Assembly (NCBI GenBank): GCA_050944435.1
Contig: JBMNRB010000005.1
Coordinates: 1-64,000 of the forward strand
Source: Ruminococcus_G sp050944435
Lineage (GTDB): Bacteria; Bacillota; Clostridia; Lachnospirales; Lachnospiraceae
DNA length: 64,000 bases
Reading direction: 5' to 3'
Numbering within the stretch: position 1 is the stretch's first letter; each line of letters opens with the position of its first letter. Positions 17,343-26,727 of the stretch are shown piece by piece. The position numbers and the translations under genes are program-made. Under the pieces are notes generated by a model that worked only from the letters and a program-made list of their open reading frames with translations, was not told where the DNA came from and did no database searches.

Positions 17343-17774
17343 ATGACACTGTTAATTCAGATTACATTGGCTGCAGCACTAATTTTGAGTATTATCGTCC
17401 CCTTCGGCGTGTACCTGGTGGGCGAAAGAAACGAAGGCCGTTATAAGAAAACCATCGGCGTAAACGCCTTCTTCTTCTTTGGGACCATGATTATCGCCGC
17501 CGCTGTTATGCTGGTAGGTAAAGTAAACGTACTGGCTGACGCCGGAGACGGAATCACCATCGGAGCAGGTATGGCTTATCTGGCCGCTGCACTGGTAACC
17601 GGACTTTCCTGTATCGGCGGCGGTGTCGCAGTTGCCAGCGCTGCTTCCGCTGCACTTGGAGCGATCAGCGAGGACTCCAGCATCCTTGGTAAATCTCTGA
17701 TCTTCGTAGGTCTTGCCGAAGGTGTTGCTCTTTATGGTCTGATCATCTCCTTCATGATCCTGGGGCAGCTTTAA
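17343..17774 (+). CDS. ntpK: V/A-type ATPase rotor ring subunit K (c-type)
   Basis: 143 residues with four predicted membrane helices. The second hairpin is the recognisable c-type part, with a Gly/Ala-rich helix and then GLAEGVALYGLIISF, which carries the ion-binding Glu near residue 126. The first hairpin has no matching carboxylate in a membrane helix, so there is one ion site per four helices. Whether it carries Na+ or H+ cannot be settled by eye. ATG at 17343. Confidence 0.9.
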   Translation: MTLLIQITLAAALILSIIVPFGVYLVGERNEGRYKKTIGVNAFFFFGTMIIAAAVMLVGKVNVLADAGDGITIGAGMAYLAAALVTGLSCIGGGVAVASAASAALGAISEDSSILGKSLIFVGLAEGVALYGLIISFMILGQL

Positions 17775-18082
17775 TGAGAATGTATTTAATCAGCGACAAC
17801 GTGGATACCCAGACCGGAATGCGGCTGGCAGGCGTGGAAGGCGTCGTGGTGCATGAGCGGGAAGAGCTGCGCCAGGCGCTGGAGACGGCCTTTGCAGACA
17901 AGGACATCGGGATTATCCTGTTGACGGAGAAATTCGGAAGAGAATTTCCAGAACTGATAGATGAGGTAAAACTTACCCATAAGATGCCCCTTATCATCGA
18001 GATTCCTGACCGTCACGGTACAGGACGGAAACCGGATTTCATCACATCCTATATCAATGAATCCATTGGTTTGAAATTGTAA
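17774..18082 (+). CDS. ntpF: V/A-type ATPase subunit F
   Basis: 102 residues, matching the small Rossmann-like central-stalk subunit F (called G in Enterococcus Ntp nomenclature). Typical is the stretch GIILLTEKFGREFPELID. The ATG overlaps the stop of the K gene (TAATG). Confidence 0.87.
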   Translation: MRMYLISDNVDTQTGMRLAGVEGVVVHEREELRQALETAFADKDIGIILLTEKFGREFPELIDEVKLTHKMPLIIEIPDRHGTGRKPDFITSYINESIGLKL

Positions 18083-18107
18083 GTATTTCAGGAAGAAGGT
18101 GAACAGA

Positions 18108-18689
18108 TTGACTACTGATGAAAAATTACAGCATTTTTATGATATTTCAATAGAGAGCGCACAGGAAGACGCCAGAAAATTGCTGGACACTCATAAATCG
18201 GCGCTGGATAAAACCTTTGCGGAACATAAAGAGACGAAACATCGTCAGGCTGAGGCGGAACTTTCTGCTGAATCAGATAAACTGAAACGGGACTTCAACA
18301 AAGAAGTATCGACCAAGCAGATTCAAATTAAACGGAAGTTTTCCGCTGTCACGGAGGAACTGCGGGAGAAGCTGTTTCAGGAAGTAGAAGAGAAACTGAC
18401 AAATTTTAAGAAAAGTCCGGATTATCTGTCCATGCTCTGCCGGCAGATACAGGAAGCGCTGGATTTTGCAGAGGGGGACGAGATGGTAATCTACATCGAT
18501 CCTTCTGATGCCGGCCTTTGTGATGCCATTGTGCAGCGGCTGAATCTGACAGACTTCGCCCCCACTGTTTCAAAAGAAGCTTTTATGGGGGGAATGCGGG
18601 CGGTCATCCGTTCTAAGAACATTTTGATTGACAATTCCTTTCTGACATTGATGAATGACGAGAAAGAAAAATTTAACCTGGAGGTATAA
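18108..18689 (+). CDS. ntpE: V/A-type ATPase subunit E
   Basis: 193 residues. A long charged N-terminal helix is followed by a globular end with GGMRAVIRSKNILIDNSF, the conserved tail of subunit E. It forms the peripheral stalk with the H subunit. TTG at 18108 is chosen because AGAAGGTG lies upstream; the GTG at 18099 overlaps that site. Confidence 0.87.
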   Translation: MTTDEKLQHFYDISIESAQEDARKLLDTHKSALDKTFAEHKETKHRQAEAELSAESDKLKRDFNKEVSTKQIQIKRKFSAVTEELREKLFQEVEEKLTNFKKSPDYLSMLCRQIQEALDFAEGDEMVIYIDPSDAGLCDAIVQRLNLTDFAPTVSKEAFMGGMRAVIRSKNILIDNSFLTLMNDEKEKFNLEV

Positions 18690-18691
18690 TC

Positions 18692-20458
18692 ATGAGTAAG
18701 ACAGGAATTATATACGGAATCAATGGTCCTGTTGTTTACCTGAAAGGAAACACCGGTTTCAAAATGTCGGAAATGGTTCATGTCGGTGAAGAACACCTGG
18801 TAGGGGAGGTAATCGCCCTTACGAAAGATACCACAACGGTGCAGGTTTTTGAAGAAACTACAGGTCTGAAACCGGGAGCGGAGGTAACTGCCACAGGCGA
18901 TGCGATTTCCGTAACGCTGGGTCCTGGAATTTTGAATAATATATTTGACGGTATTCAGCGCCCATTAAGTGAGATTGCCGCTTCCTCAGGCAAGTATATC
19001 AGCCGCGGCGTCAGCGTTGATTCTCTGAATACAGAAAAAAAATGGCATGTACACATGACAGTAAAAGCCGGTGACAAAGTCAGCGGCGGCGCCATAATTG
19101 CAGAGACTAAAGAAACCAGATCCATCGTGCATAAATCCATGGTTCCTCCCAATATGAAGGGAACCATAACGGAAGTTGTGCCCGATGGCGACTATACGAT
19201 TCTGGACAAAATCGCTGTTCTGGAGCTGCCGGATGGAACCACAAAAGATCTGACTCTATGCCAGAAGTGGCCTATCCGTATTCCGAGGCCGACGCTGAAG
19301 CGTTATCCCGCTTCCCGGCCGCTGGTTACCGGTCAGCGTATTTTGGACACCATGTTTCCCATCGCTAAGGGAGGCACGGCGGCCATCCCCGGCGGTTTTG
19401 GAACGGGAAAGACCATGACCCAGCATCAGATTGCAAAGTGGTCTGATGCTGATATCATTATCTATATCGGATGCGGAGAACGGGGAAACGAGATGACTCA
19501 GGTACTGGAAGAATTCCAGGAGCTGGTGGATCCTAAAAGCGGAAATCCCCTGATGGACCGTACCGCGCTGATTGCCAATACTTCCAACATGCCGGTGGCC
19601 GCCCGTGAGGCGTCGATTTACACGGGATTGACTCTGGCGGAGTATTACCGGGATATGGGATATGATGTGGCTATCATGGCGGACTCCACTTCACGGTGGG
19701 CTGAGGCTCTGCGTGAACTGTCGGGCCGTCTGGAGGAAATGCCGGCGGAGGAAGGCTTCCCCGCATACTTGGCGTCACGGCTTTCTGCCTTTTACGAGCG
19801 AGCCGGCATGATGCAGACCTTAAACGGTGCGGAAGGCTCCGTAACCATCATCGGCGCCGTATCTCCCCAGGGCGGTGATTTCTCAGAGCCGGTTACCATG
19901 AATACCAAACGTTATGTCCGCTGTTTCTGGGGACTGGACAAATCTCTGGCCTACGCCCGTCATTTTCCGGCGATTCACTGGCTGACCAGTTACAGTGAAT
20001 ATCTGAATGATCTGGCGCCCTGGTATAAAGACAATGTGAATAAAAATTTCGTCGATCTGAGGAATCAGATTATGGCGCTTTTGAACCAGGAAAGTTCGCT
20101 GATGGAAATCGTTAAACTGATCGGAAGCGACGTGCTGCCGGATGATCAGAAGCTGACGCTGGAAATCGCCCGGGTTATCCGTCTGGGCTTCCTGCAGCAG
20201 AATGCTTTCCACAAAGATGATACCAGCGTTCCGCTGTCGAAACAGTATAAGATGATGGAAACCATTTTGTACCTGTATAAACGGTCCAAGACCCTTGTGG
20301 CCATGGGAATGCCCATCTCGGTTTTGAAGGAAGACAATATTTTTGAACGGGTAATCGCCATCAAATACGACGTACCCAATGATAAACCGGAAATGTTTAA
20401 ACAGTATATGGCGGACATCGATAAATTCTACGAAAATGTTCTGGAAAGAAATGGGTAA
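18692..20458 (+). CDS. ntpA: V/A-type ATPase catalytic subunit A
   Basis: 588 residues, full length. The P-loop is GGFGTGKT near residue 232, followed by the catalytic-site GERGNEM stretch. The non-homologous bulge region typical of A subunits separates residues about 120-190. It hydrolyses or makes ATP. It begins two bases after subunit E. Confidence 0.96.
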   Translation: MSKTGIIYGINGPVVYLKGNTGFKMSEMVHVGEEHLVGEVIALTKDTTTVQVFEETTGLKPGAEVTATGDAISVTLGPGILNNIFDGIQRPLSEIAASSGKYISRGVSVDSLNTEKKWHVHMTVKAGDKVSGGAIIAETKETRSIVHKSMVPPNMKGTITEVVPDGDYTILDKIAVLELPDGTTKDLTLCQKWPIRIPRPTLKRYPASRPLVTGQRILDTMFPIAKGGTAAIPGGFGTGKTMTQHQIAKWSDADIIIYIGCGERGNEMTQVLEEFQELVDPKSGNPLMDRTALIANTSNMPVAAREASIYTGLTLAEYYRDMGYDVAIMADSTSRWAEALRELSGRLEEMPAEEGFPAYLASRLSAFYERAGMMQTLNGAEGSVTIIGAVSPQGGDFSEPVTMNTKRYVRCFWGLDKSLAYARHFPAIHWLTSYSEYLNDLAPWYKDNVNKNFVDLRNQIMALLNQESSLMEIVKLIGSDVLPDDQKLTLEIARVIRLGFLQQNAFHKDDTSVPLSKQYKMMETILYLYKRSKTLVAMGMPISVLKEDNIFERVIAIKYDVPNDKPEMFKQYMADIDKFYENVLERNG

Positions 20459-20470
20459 GGAGGGTGAAAC

Positions 20471-21904
20471 ATGGCAATTGAATATTTGGGATTAAATGAA
20501 ATCAATGGCCCTCTGGTGGTTCTTGAAGGGGTAAAAAATGCAGCGTTTGAAGAAATCGTAGAATTCAATATAGAGGGAAAAGAAAAGAAACTGGGACGGA
20601 TTGTGGAAATTTATGAGGATAAAGCGGTTATCCAGGTTTTTGAGGGAACGGATAATATGTCTTTGGTCAATACCCATACCCGGCTGACCGGACGTCCTAT
20701 GGAAATCGCGCTTTCCCCGGAGATTCTGGGCCGTACTTTTGACGGTATTGGAAAACCCATTGACGGATTGGGGCCTATTGTTTCAGACAAAAAAGTAAAC
20801 ATTAACGGCCTTCCGCTGAATCCCGTAACCCGCGAATACCCGAGAAACTATATTCGGACAGGAATTTCAGCTATTGACGGGCTGACCACGCTGATCCGCG
20901 GACAGAAGCTTCCCATATTTTCAGGAAACGGTCTTCCCCACGACCAGTTGGCTGCGCAGATTGTGCAGCAGGCGTCTTTGGGGGACGATTCTGATGAAAA
21001 GTTTGCTATTGTATTTGCCGCTATGGGGGTAAAATACGATGTGGCGGAATTTTTCCGCCGGACGTTTGAGGAGAGCGGCGTTTCAGATCACGTGGTTATG
21101 TTCCTGAATCTGGCCAATGATCCGGTGGTAGAACGTCTGATCACTCCCAAGGTGGCGCTGACGGCGGCAGAATATCTGGCATTTGAACAGGGTATGCATA
21201 TTCTGGTTATTATGACGGACATCACTTCATTCTGTGAAGCCATGCGTGAGGTATCTTCCTCCAAAGGTGAAATTCCCTCCCGAAAGGGTTATCCGGGTTA
21301 TCTGTACAGTGAACTTGCCACGTTATATGAAAGAGCCGGTATCGTCAGAGGCGTGGAGGGTTCTGTAACCCAGATTCCGATTCTGACCATGCCCAACGAT
21401 GATATTACCCATCCCATTCCGGACCTTACAGGGTATATTACTGAAGGGCAGATTGTATTGGACCGTCAGCTTCACGGGCAGTCTGTTTATCCGCCAATTA
21501 ATGTGCTGCCTTCTCTCTCCAGATTGATGAAGGACGGTATCGGAGAGGGTTATACGCGGGCGGATCATCAGGATGTAGCCAACCAGTTGTTCTCCTGCTA
21601 TGCTAAAGTGGGCGACGCCCGGGCGCTGGCTTCTGTTATCGGTGAGGATGAACTTTCTCCTCTCGACAAGAAATATCTGGTTTTCGGAAATGAATTTGAA
21701 CATCGGTTCGTTGGTCAGGATCCGACGGAAAACCGTACCATAGAAGATACACTTAACATTGGCTGGGAGCTGCTGGGTATTCTTCCGAGAGAAGAATTGG
21801 ATCGTATCGACACCAAGATTCTTGATCAGTATTATAAACCTACCGTCATTGACAAAGCCGCCCAGGCAATGGAAGAAGCAAATAAGATGGCTGAAGCAGA
21901 ATAG
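20471..21904 (+). CDS. ntpB: V/A-type ATPase subunit B
   Basis: 477 residues. The non-catalytic nucleotide-binding partner of subunit A lacks a classical P-loop (SGNGLPHDQLAAQI takes its place) and keeps the hexamer-contact motif PSLSRLMKDGIG. Confidence 0.95.
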   Translation: MAIEYLGLNEINGPLVVLEGVKNAAFEEIVEFNIEGKEKKLGRIVEIYEDKAVIQVFEGTDNMSLVNTHTRLTGRPMEIALSPEILGRTFDGIGKPIDGLGPIVSDKKVNINGLPLNPVTREYPRNYIRTGISAIDGLTTLIRGQKLPIFSGNGLPHDQLAAQIVQQASLGDDSDEKFAIVFAAMGVKYDVAEFFRRTFEESGVSDHVVMFLNLANDPVVERLITPKVALTAAEYLAFEQGMHILVIMTDITSFCEAMREVSSSKGEIPSRKGYPGYLYSELATLYERAGIVRGVEGSVTQIPILTMPNDDITHPIPDLTGYITEGQIVLDRQLHGQSVYPPINVLPSLSRLMKDGIGEGYTRADHQDVANQLFSCYAKVGDARALASVIGEDELSPLDKKYLVFGNEFEHRFVGQDPTENRTIEDTLNIGWELLGILPREELDRIDTKILDQYYKPTVIDKAAQAMEEANKMAEAE

Positions 21905-21915
21905 GGGGGATTATT

Positions 21916-22539
21916 ATGGATCCAAATACATTTCCCACAAAAGGTAATCTGATTCTAGCCAAGAACTCTCTGGCGCTGGCCAGACAGGGCTTCGATCTGA
22001 TGGATAAGAAGAGGAACATTCTTATCCGGGAGCTGATGGATCTGATTGATCAGGCCAAGGATATCCAGTCGCAGATCGACAGTACGTTCCGGACGGCTTA
22101 CGCTGCGCTTCAGACTGCCAATATGGAGATGGGGATTAACCACGTACAGACGATATCCTATTCTATTCCGGTGGAGGATTCCATTCGGATAAAAACCAGG
22201 AGTATCATGGGTACGGAGATCCCCCTTGTGGAAGCCGATCCCATTACGCCTCTGCCTACCTATGCTTATTACAGTACAAGGGAATCCCTGGATAAAGCCA
22301 GAAGAGCTTTTGAAAAGGTAAAGGAATTGACCATACATCTTTCCATGGTTGAAAATTCCGCTTATCGGCTGGCGGCCAATATAAAGAAGACACAGAAAAG
22401 AGCCAATGCTCTGAAGAATATTACCATTCCCCATTATGAACAGCTGACAAAGGATATATCCAATGCGCTGGAAGAAAAAGAGCGGGAAGAGTTTACCCGT
22501 TTGAAGGTCATCAAAAAGATGCAGACGGGGAAAAAGTGA
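21916..22539 (+). CDS. ntpD: V/A-type ATPase central stalk subunit D
   Basis: 207 residues, long N- and C-terminal helices typical of the rotor shaft. The opening PTKGNLILAKNSLALARQGFD is the family signature. It is the last gene of the operon and is followed by a strong terminator. Confidence 0.93.
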   Translation: MDPNTFPTKGNLILAKNSLALARQGFDLMDKKRNILIRELMDLIDQAKDIQSQIDSTFRTAYAALQTANMEMGINHVQTISYSIPVEDSIRIKTRSIMGTEIPLVEADPITPLPTYAYYSTRESLDKARRAFEKVKELTIHLSMVENSAYRLAANIKKTQKRANALKNITIPHYEQLTKDISNALEEKEREEFTRLKVIKKMQTGKK

Positions 22540-22548
22540 TAATACATG

Positions 22549-22577
22549 CAGGAGGCGGTGATTACCGCCTCCTGTTT
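22549..22577 (+). terminator. Terminator of the V/A-type ATPase operon
   Basis: A perfect 11-base-pair stem (CAGGAGGCGGT, loop GATT, ACCGCCTCCTG) is followed by TTTC. It begins ten bases past the subunit D stop. The short T-run makes read-through into the MATE gene possible. Confidence 0.8.
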
Positions 22578-22597
22578 CAACGAAAATGAGGAGAAAA

Positions 22598-23935
22598 ATG
22601 AAAAATGAATTAACCAGAGGGCCGGTAACAAAATCTATGCTTCGTTTTGCCGTACCGATTATTTTGGGAGACCTGCTGCAGCAGTGCTATAATATCGCCG
22701 ATACAGTAATTGTGGGAAGGTTTCTCGGTGCAGATGCGTTGGCGGCTGTGGGCTCCGCCTTTACTTTAATGACTTTTCTGACTTCGATTCTGTTGGGACT
22801 GGCGATGGGAAGCGGTACGGTTTTTTCCATCCGTTTTGGACAGAAGGATATGCAGGCGTTGAAAGAAGGAATTATGGCTTCTTTTGTTCTGCTGGGGATA
22901 GTGACGGTATTTCTGACCATTTTGATTTATGCAGGGCTGGAATGGATTATTTGGTTTTTGCGTACGCCGGAAAATTTAAAAGGATTGATGAAAGAATACC
23001 TGATAGTAATTTTTGCTGGAATGATAGGTATTTTTCTCTATAATTTCTTTGCCGCCCTGCTGCGCTCTCTGGGAAATTCTGTCATTCCCCTGCTGTTTCT
23101 GGCGGTTTCAGCACTTCTTAATATTGGTCTTGATCTTTGGTTTGTAGCCTATTTGGACCGTGGAGTGGCGGGCGCCGCGGAGGCAACGGTGATTTCCCAG
23201 TATGTTTCCGGGATAGGGATCGCCCTGTATACAGGGATAAAATTTCCGGATTTTTTACGGCCGGATAAAGATGCAGGACTTCGAATGGGCAGAATCAGAG
23301 AAATTGCCAATTTTTCTGCACTGACTTGTCTGCAGCAGTCCATTATGAATCTGGGAATCCTGGCGGTACAGGGTCTGGTGAATAGTTTTGGAACAACGAT
23401 TATGGCTGCCTTCGCAGCGGCGGTGAAAATTGACGCCTTTGCCTATCTTCCGGTTCAGGATTTTGGAAATGCATTTTCTGTTTTTATTGCTCAGAATTAC
23501 GGTGCGGGAAAAAGGGAACGGATACAGAAGGGAATCCAGGCCGCGGTGAAAATTTCCGTCAGTTTCAGCCTGTTGATTTCTCTTTGTGTTTTTATATTTG
23601 CACGGCCATTGATGACTCTTTTTATTGATGGAGGAGAGAGGGCGGTTGTGGCGGAGGGAGTCCGCTACCTGCGTATCGAAGGCAGCTTTTACTTTATGAT
23701 TGGCGGCCTGTTTCTCCTCTATGGCCTTTATCGCGCTCTGGGCAGGCCGGGAATGTCCGTGGTGCTTACGGTTGTGTCGCTGGGAGTTCGGGTCGTTCTG
23801 GCATATACCCTGGCAGCGGTTCCGGCAGTGGGCGTTGTGGGGATCTGGTGGGCTGTGCCCATCGGATGGCTTCTGGCCGATGTTCTGGGGATCGGGTATT
23901 TTACGATAAAAAGGAAAACGCTGCTGCGCTTCTAG
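22598..23935 (+). CDS. MATE family efflux transporter
   Basis: 445 residues with twelve hydrophobic segments. The N-terminus (PIILGDLLQQCYNIADTVIVGRFLG) is typical of MATE exporters of the DinF/NorM group. The substrate is unknown. ATG at 22598 with GAGGAG upstream is preferred to the one at 22586. Its stop overlaps the stop of the convergent regulator gene by four bases. Confidence 0.9.
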   Translation: MKNELTRGPVTKSMLRFAVPIILGDLLQQCYNIADTVIVGRFLGADALAAVGSAFTLMTFLTSILLGLAMGSGTVFSIRFGQKDMQALKEGIMASFVLLGIVTVFLTILIYAGLEWIIWFLRTPENLKGLMKEYLIVIFAGMIGIFLYNFFAALLRSLGNSVIPLLFLAVSALLNIGLDLWFVAYLDRGVAGAAEATVISQYVSGIGIALYTGIKFPDFLRPDKDAGLRMGRIREIANFSALTCLQQSIMNLGILAVQGLVNSFGTTIMAAFAAAVKIDAFAYLPVQDFGNAFSVFIAQNYGAGKRERIQKGIQAAVKISVSFSLLISLCVFIFARPLMTLFIDGGERAVVAEGVRYLRIEGSFYFMIGGLFLLYGLYRALGRPGMSVVLTVVSLGVRVVLAYTLAAVPAVGVVGIWWAVPIGWLLADVLGIGYFTIKRKTLLRF

Positions 23936-24876
23936 TATAGATCTCCCGTTCTTTCTGTCTGATAATGGTAGAACTGCTGCAGGCTGTTCTGAAAAGCGCT
24001 GCTGCGCACGCATTCAATTACCGCCTGAAAAGTTGGAAGTTCCAGGTCGCGGCTGTGAAAAACAAGATCCATGGAAGCAGTGCCCAGAGGAATAAATTGC
24101 AGTTGGGGAAAGAAGGCGGTATACAGACTGCTGGAAAGGCAGACATCCGCCGCGCCGGAGGCGACCGCGTTGGCAGCGGACATACCGGACATATGTTCTC
24201 TCTCATAACCGATAATCCGTGAGGGATTTGTACAGGCATCAGACAAAAAAGTATCCAGCATCATTCGAAGACTGTTTCCTTTTTCGCGGTTGGCGATTCT
24301 GACTGCTGTTCCGATCAGGTCTGGAAGGGAACGTAACCGGTGAGGATTCCCGGCGGAAGTTAACAGACCTTCTGAGTATTGACCAATGTGCAGAATTGCC
24401 ACAGGAATGCCGGGCAGAAGCGGCGTGAGCCGCTGGCGGATTCCGGCGGAATCAGCGGCATTGGACAGTGTTACAAGGGCCAGATGTATTTTTTCAAAGT
24501 AAAGAGAGTACAGACTGTTGTAGGTATTCATATAGGAGTGTAAAAGAGGAACCGGGTGGGAGGTCAGCTCCATCTGGTTTTTCAGCAGTTCTACTACGGA
24601 AGGTTCCTGTCCCCCTATGATCAAGCCGCTGGCATTTGAAAGATAATCCATTCGAAGAACAGAATCTGAGCTGTCTGTTTCCGGAAAGAGCGGCAGCGGC
24701 TGACTGCCGGAAGATGGAAACGTATTCATATATTGGTCCAGTTGGGTTTGACTGATGCGGATTTGTTTTCCGATTTTGGCGGAAGCCAGTTCTCCCCGTT
24801 TCACCAGCTCATAGACCGTTGTTTTTTTTATTTTCAGATAGTCGGCTACTTCCTGAGCAGTGTACATCTTTTCCAT
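23932..24876 (-). CDS. Excisionase-type HTH regulator with a PBP-like effector domain, probable molybdate sensor
   Basis: 314 residues. A MerR/excisionase-type HTH (YTAQEVADYLKIKKTTVYEL) covers residues 1-50. It is joined to a periplasmic-binding-protein-like domain (about 75-300) of the type found in PF12727. It is divergent from modA, so it most likely senses molybdate or a molybdenum species and controls the mod operon and itself. It is not a classical ModE, which has a LysR-like HTH and Mop domains. Confidence 0.78.
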   Translation of the reverse strand: MEKMYTAQEVADYLKIKKTTVYELVKRGELASAKIGKQIRISQTQLDQYMNTFPSSGSQPLPLFPETDSSDSVLRMDYLSNASGLIIGGQEPSVVELLKNQMELTSHPVPLLHSYMNTYNSLYSLYFEKIHLALVTLSNAADSAGIRQRLTPLLPGIPVAILHIGQYSEGLLTSAGNPHRLRSLPDLIGTAVRIANREKGNSLRMMLDTFLSDACTNPSRIIGYEREHMSGMSAANAVASGAADVCLSSSLYTAFFPQLQFIPLGTASMDLVFHSRDLELPTFQAVIECVRSSAFQNSLQQFYHYQTERTGDLY

Positions 24877-24913
24877 AAAATATCCCCTTCGATCTGTATG
24901 TTTTGATATATTC

Positions 24914-24943
24914 AGCGTATCATAGAAAAAAAATAAGAGTCAA
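24914..24943 (-). promoter_or_regulatory. Promoter of the HTH/PBP regulator gene
   Basis: On the minus strand, TTGACT (24938-24943) and TACGCT (24914-24919) are 18 bases apart. It lies back to back with the modA promoter. Confidence 0.55.
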
Positions 24944-24965
24944 GATTATTTTTTTGGCCCCGGCG

Positions 24966-24995
24966 TTGACAAAAATAATAAAAATGGATTAAAAT
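24966..24995 (+). promoter_or_regulatory. Promoter of the mod operon
   Basis: TTGACA (24966-24971) and TAAAAT (24990-24995) are 18 bases apart. Only 22 bases separate the two facing -35 boxes, so one bound regulator could govern both promoters. Confidence 0.65.
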
Positions 24996-25036
24996 AAACA
25001 AAACAATACAAAACAGAACAAAAAGGGAGGAAGAAC

Positions 25037-25939
25037 ATGAAAAAGAGGATTTTGGCAATGGTTCTTGCTTTGACAATGGCGGGAACGATGATGGCAGGCT
25101 GCGGATCATCCGGCGATGATGCAGCGGCGGAAAATGATAATGCCGCCGCAGAAGAAACAACGGCAGAGGAAACAGAAGAGACAGCGGAAGCTGAAAATGC
25201 AGATGCATCCACAGAAGAAGCGTCTGAAGAACCTGTTGAACTTTATGTGTTTATTGCGGCCAGCTTGAGCAACGCTATGGAAGAGCTGAAAACGGCATAT
25301 CAGGAAGAACATCCAAATGTGGATATCAAATATAATGTGGACAGTTCCGGAACCCTGCAGACTCAGATCGAAGAAGGAGCACAGTGTGATATCTTTTTCT
25401 CGGCAGCATTGCAGCAAATGGACGCTCTGGTAGAAGGTGGATATGTTGACCAGGGGAATGTGGCTAATCTGCTGGAGAATAAAGTGGTGCTGATTAAACC
25501 GACGGGAGGAGAAACCACAGTAACTGGTTTTTCAGATATTACCAATGCGGCAAATCTGGCGCTGGCAGGGGAAGACGTACCGGTGGGCCAGTATGCCCGG
25601 AAAATTTTTGATAATCTCGGTATTACGGATCAGGTAATGGCCATGGAAATCAATGAAGGCGCCAACGTAACGGCGGTGCTTACGGCAGTGGCTGAACATA
25701 GTAATGAAGTTGGTATTGTATATTCTACAGATGCGGCCTCCATGCCTGACGATGTGGAAGTGATTGCAGAAGCAACAGAGGAAGAAGTTGGGGAAGCAGT
25801 TGTTTATCCGGTGGGATTGGTGAAAGATGAGCAGGCAACAGAAGCTCAGACAGAAGCGGCGAAGGATTTTTATGAGTATCTCCAGTCGGACGATGCGGCA
25901 GCAGTTTTTGAGGAGTATGGTTTTGCTGTAAATCAGTAA
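25037..25939 (+). CDS. modA: Molybdate ABC transporter substrate-binding lipoprotein
   Basis: 300 residues. A lipoprotein signal peptide has its lipobox at MAGC (Cys near residue 21). A Glu/Ala-rich linker of about 40 residues follows, then a ModA fold opening with ELYVFIAASLSNAMEELK. Family motifs for oxyanion binding such as VPVGQYARK are present. It captures molybdate or tungstate outside the cell. The gene is separated from modB by an internal hairpin. Confidence 0.88.
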   Translation: MKKRILAMVLALTMAGTMMAGCGSSGDDAAAENDNAAAEETTAEETEETAEAENADASTEEASEEPVELYVFIAASLSNAMEELKTAYQEEHPNVDIKYNVDSSGTLQTQIEEGAQCDIFFSAALQQMDALVEGGYVDQGNVANLLENKVVLIKPTGGETTVTGFSDITNAANLALAGEDVPVGQYARKIFDNLGITDQVMAMEINEGANVTAVLTAVAEHSNEVGIVYSTDAASMPDDVEVIAEATEEEVGEAVVYPVGLVKDEQATEAQTEAAKDFYEYLQSDDAAAVFEEYGFAVNQ

Positions 25940-25951
25940 AAGAGAAACAGC

Positions 25952-25981
25952 GGCGGGAGTTGAAAGACTTCCGCCTTTTTT
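25952..25981 (+). terminator. Hairpin with T-run between modA and modB
   Basis: A nine-base-pair stem (GGCGGGAGT, loop TGAAAG, ACTTCCGCC with one G-T pair) is followed by TTTTTT. It would lower expression of modBC and molbindin below that of modA, a common stoichiometry for binding-protein operons. Confidence 0.75.
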
Positions 25982-26028
25982 ATATAATGTTACCAAGACA
26001 GCACAAAAGAAAGGTGAAAGATCTGCAT

Positions 26029-26727
26029 ATGCTGGAAATAATTCAGAATATTGATTGGAGTCCTCTGTGGATTTCACTGAAAACAGGTTTTGTGGCAACC
26101 GTCATTGCATTTTTTACAGGAATCCTGGCTGCACGTCTTGTGATGAAGCTGGGGAATAGAGCAAAATGGATTGCAGACGGTTTTTTGACGCTGCCCCTGG
26201 TACTGCCTCCTACCGTTGCAGGATTTCTTCTGCTTCTTTTATTCAGCCTGCGGCGTCCCTTCGGAAAATTTTTGATGGTTCAATTTAATATAAAAATCGT
26301 GCAGACCTGGCCCGGATGTGTGATCGCGGCGGCGGTTATCGCTTTTCCGCTGATGTACAGAAATGCCAGAGCGGCTTTTGAGCAGGTGGATATCAACATG
26401 ATATATGCCGGCAGAACTCTGGGATTGTCGGAGAGCAGAATTTTCTGGAAAATAGTGATGCCTCTGGCGGCGCCGGGAATTGCGTCGGGAACTGTACTGG
26501 CCTTTGCCAGGGCCCTGGGTGAATATGGAGCCACTTCCATGCTGGCGGGGAATATTTTGGGAAAAACACGGACCATTTCCGTCGCCATCGCCTCGGAAAC
26601 GGCGGCGGGAAATTATGATGTGGCGGGATTTTGGGTTGTTGTGATCATCACCGTATCATTCCTGATTGTGGTAGCGATAAATATGACGTCTCAAAGGGGA
26701 ATGAGACGTGTGAAGAGGTGGAAATGA
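26029..26727 (+). CDS. modB: Molybdate ABC transporter permease
   Basis: 232 residues with about five to six membrane helices. The EAA loop for the ATPase is around AGRTLGLSESRIFWKIVMP. The ATG at 26029 follows AAAGGTG; upstream in-frame codons fall in the terminator hairpin. The stop overlaps the modC start. Confidence 0.9.
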   Translation: MLEIIQNIDWSPLWISLKTGFVATVIAFFTGILAARLVMKLGNRAKWIADGFLTLPLVLPPTVAGFLLLLLFSLRRPFGKFLMVQFNIKIVQTWPGCVIAAAVIAFPLMYRNARAAFEQVDINMIYAGRTLGLSESRIFWKIVMPLAAPGIASGTVLAFARALGEYGATSMLAGNILGKTRTISVAIASETAAGNYDVAGFWVVVIITVSFLIVVAINMTSQRGMRRVKRWK

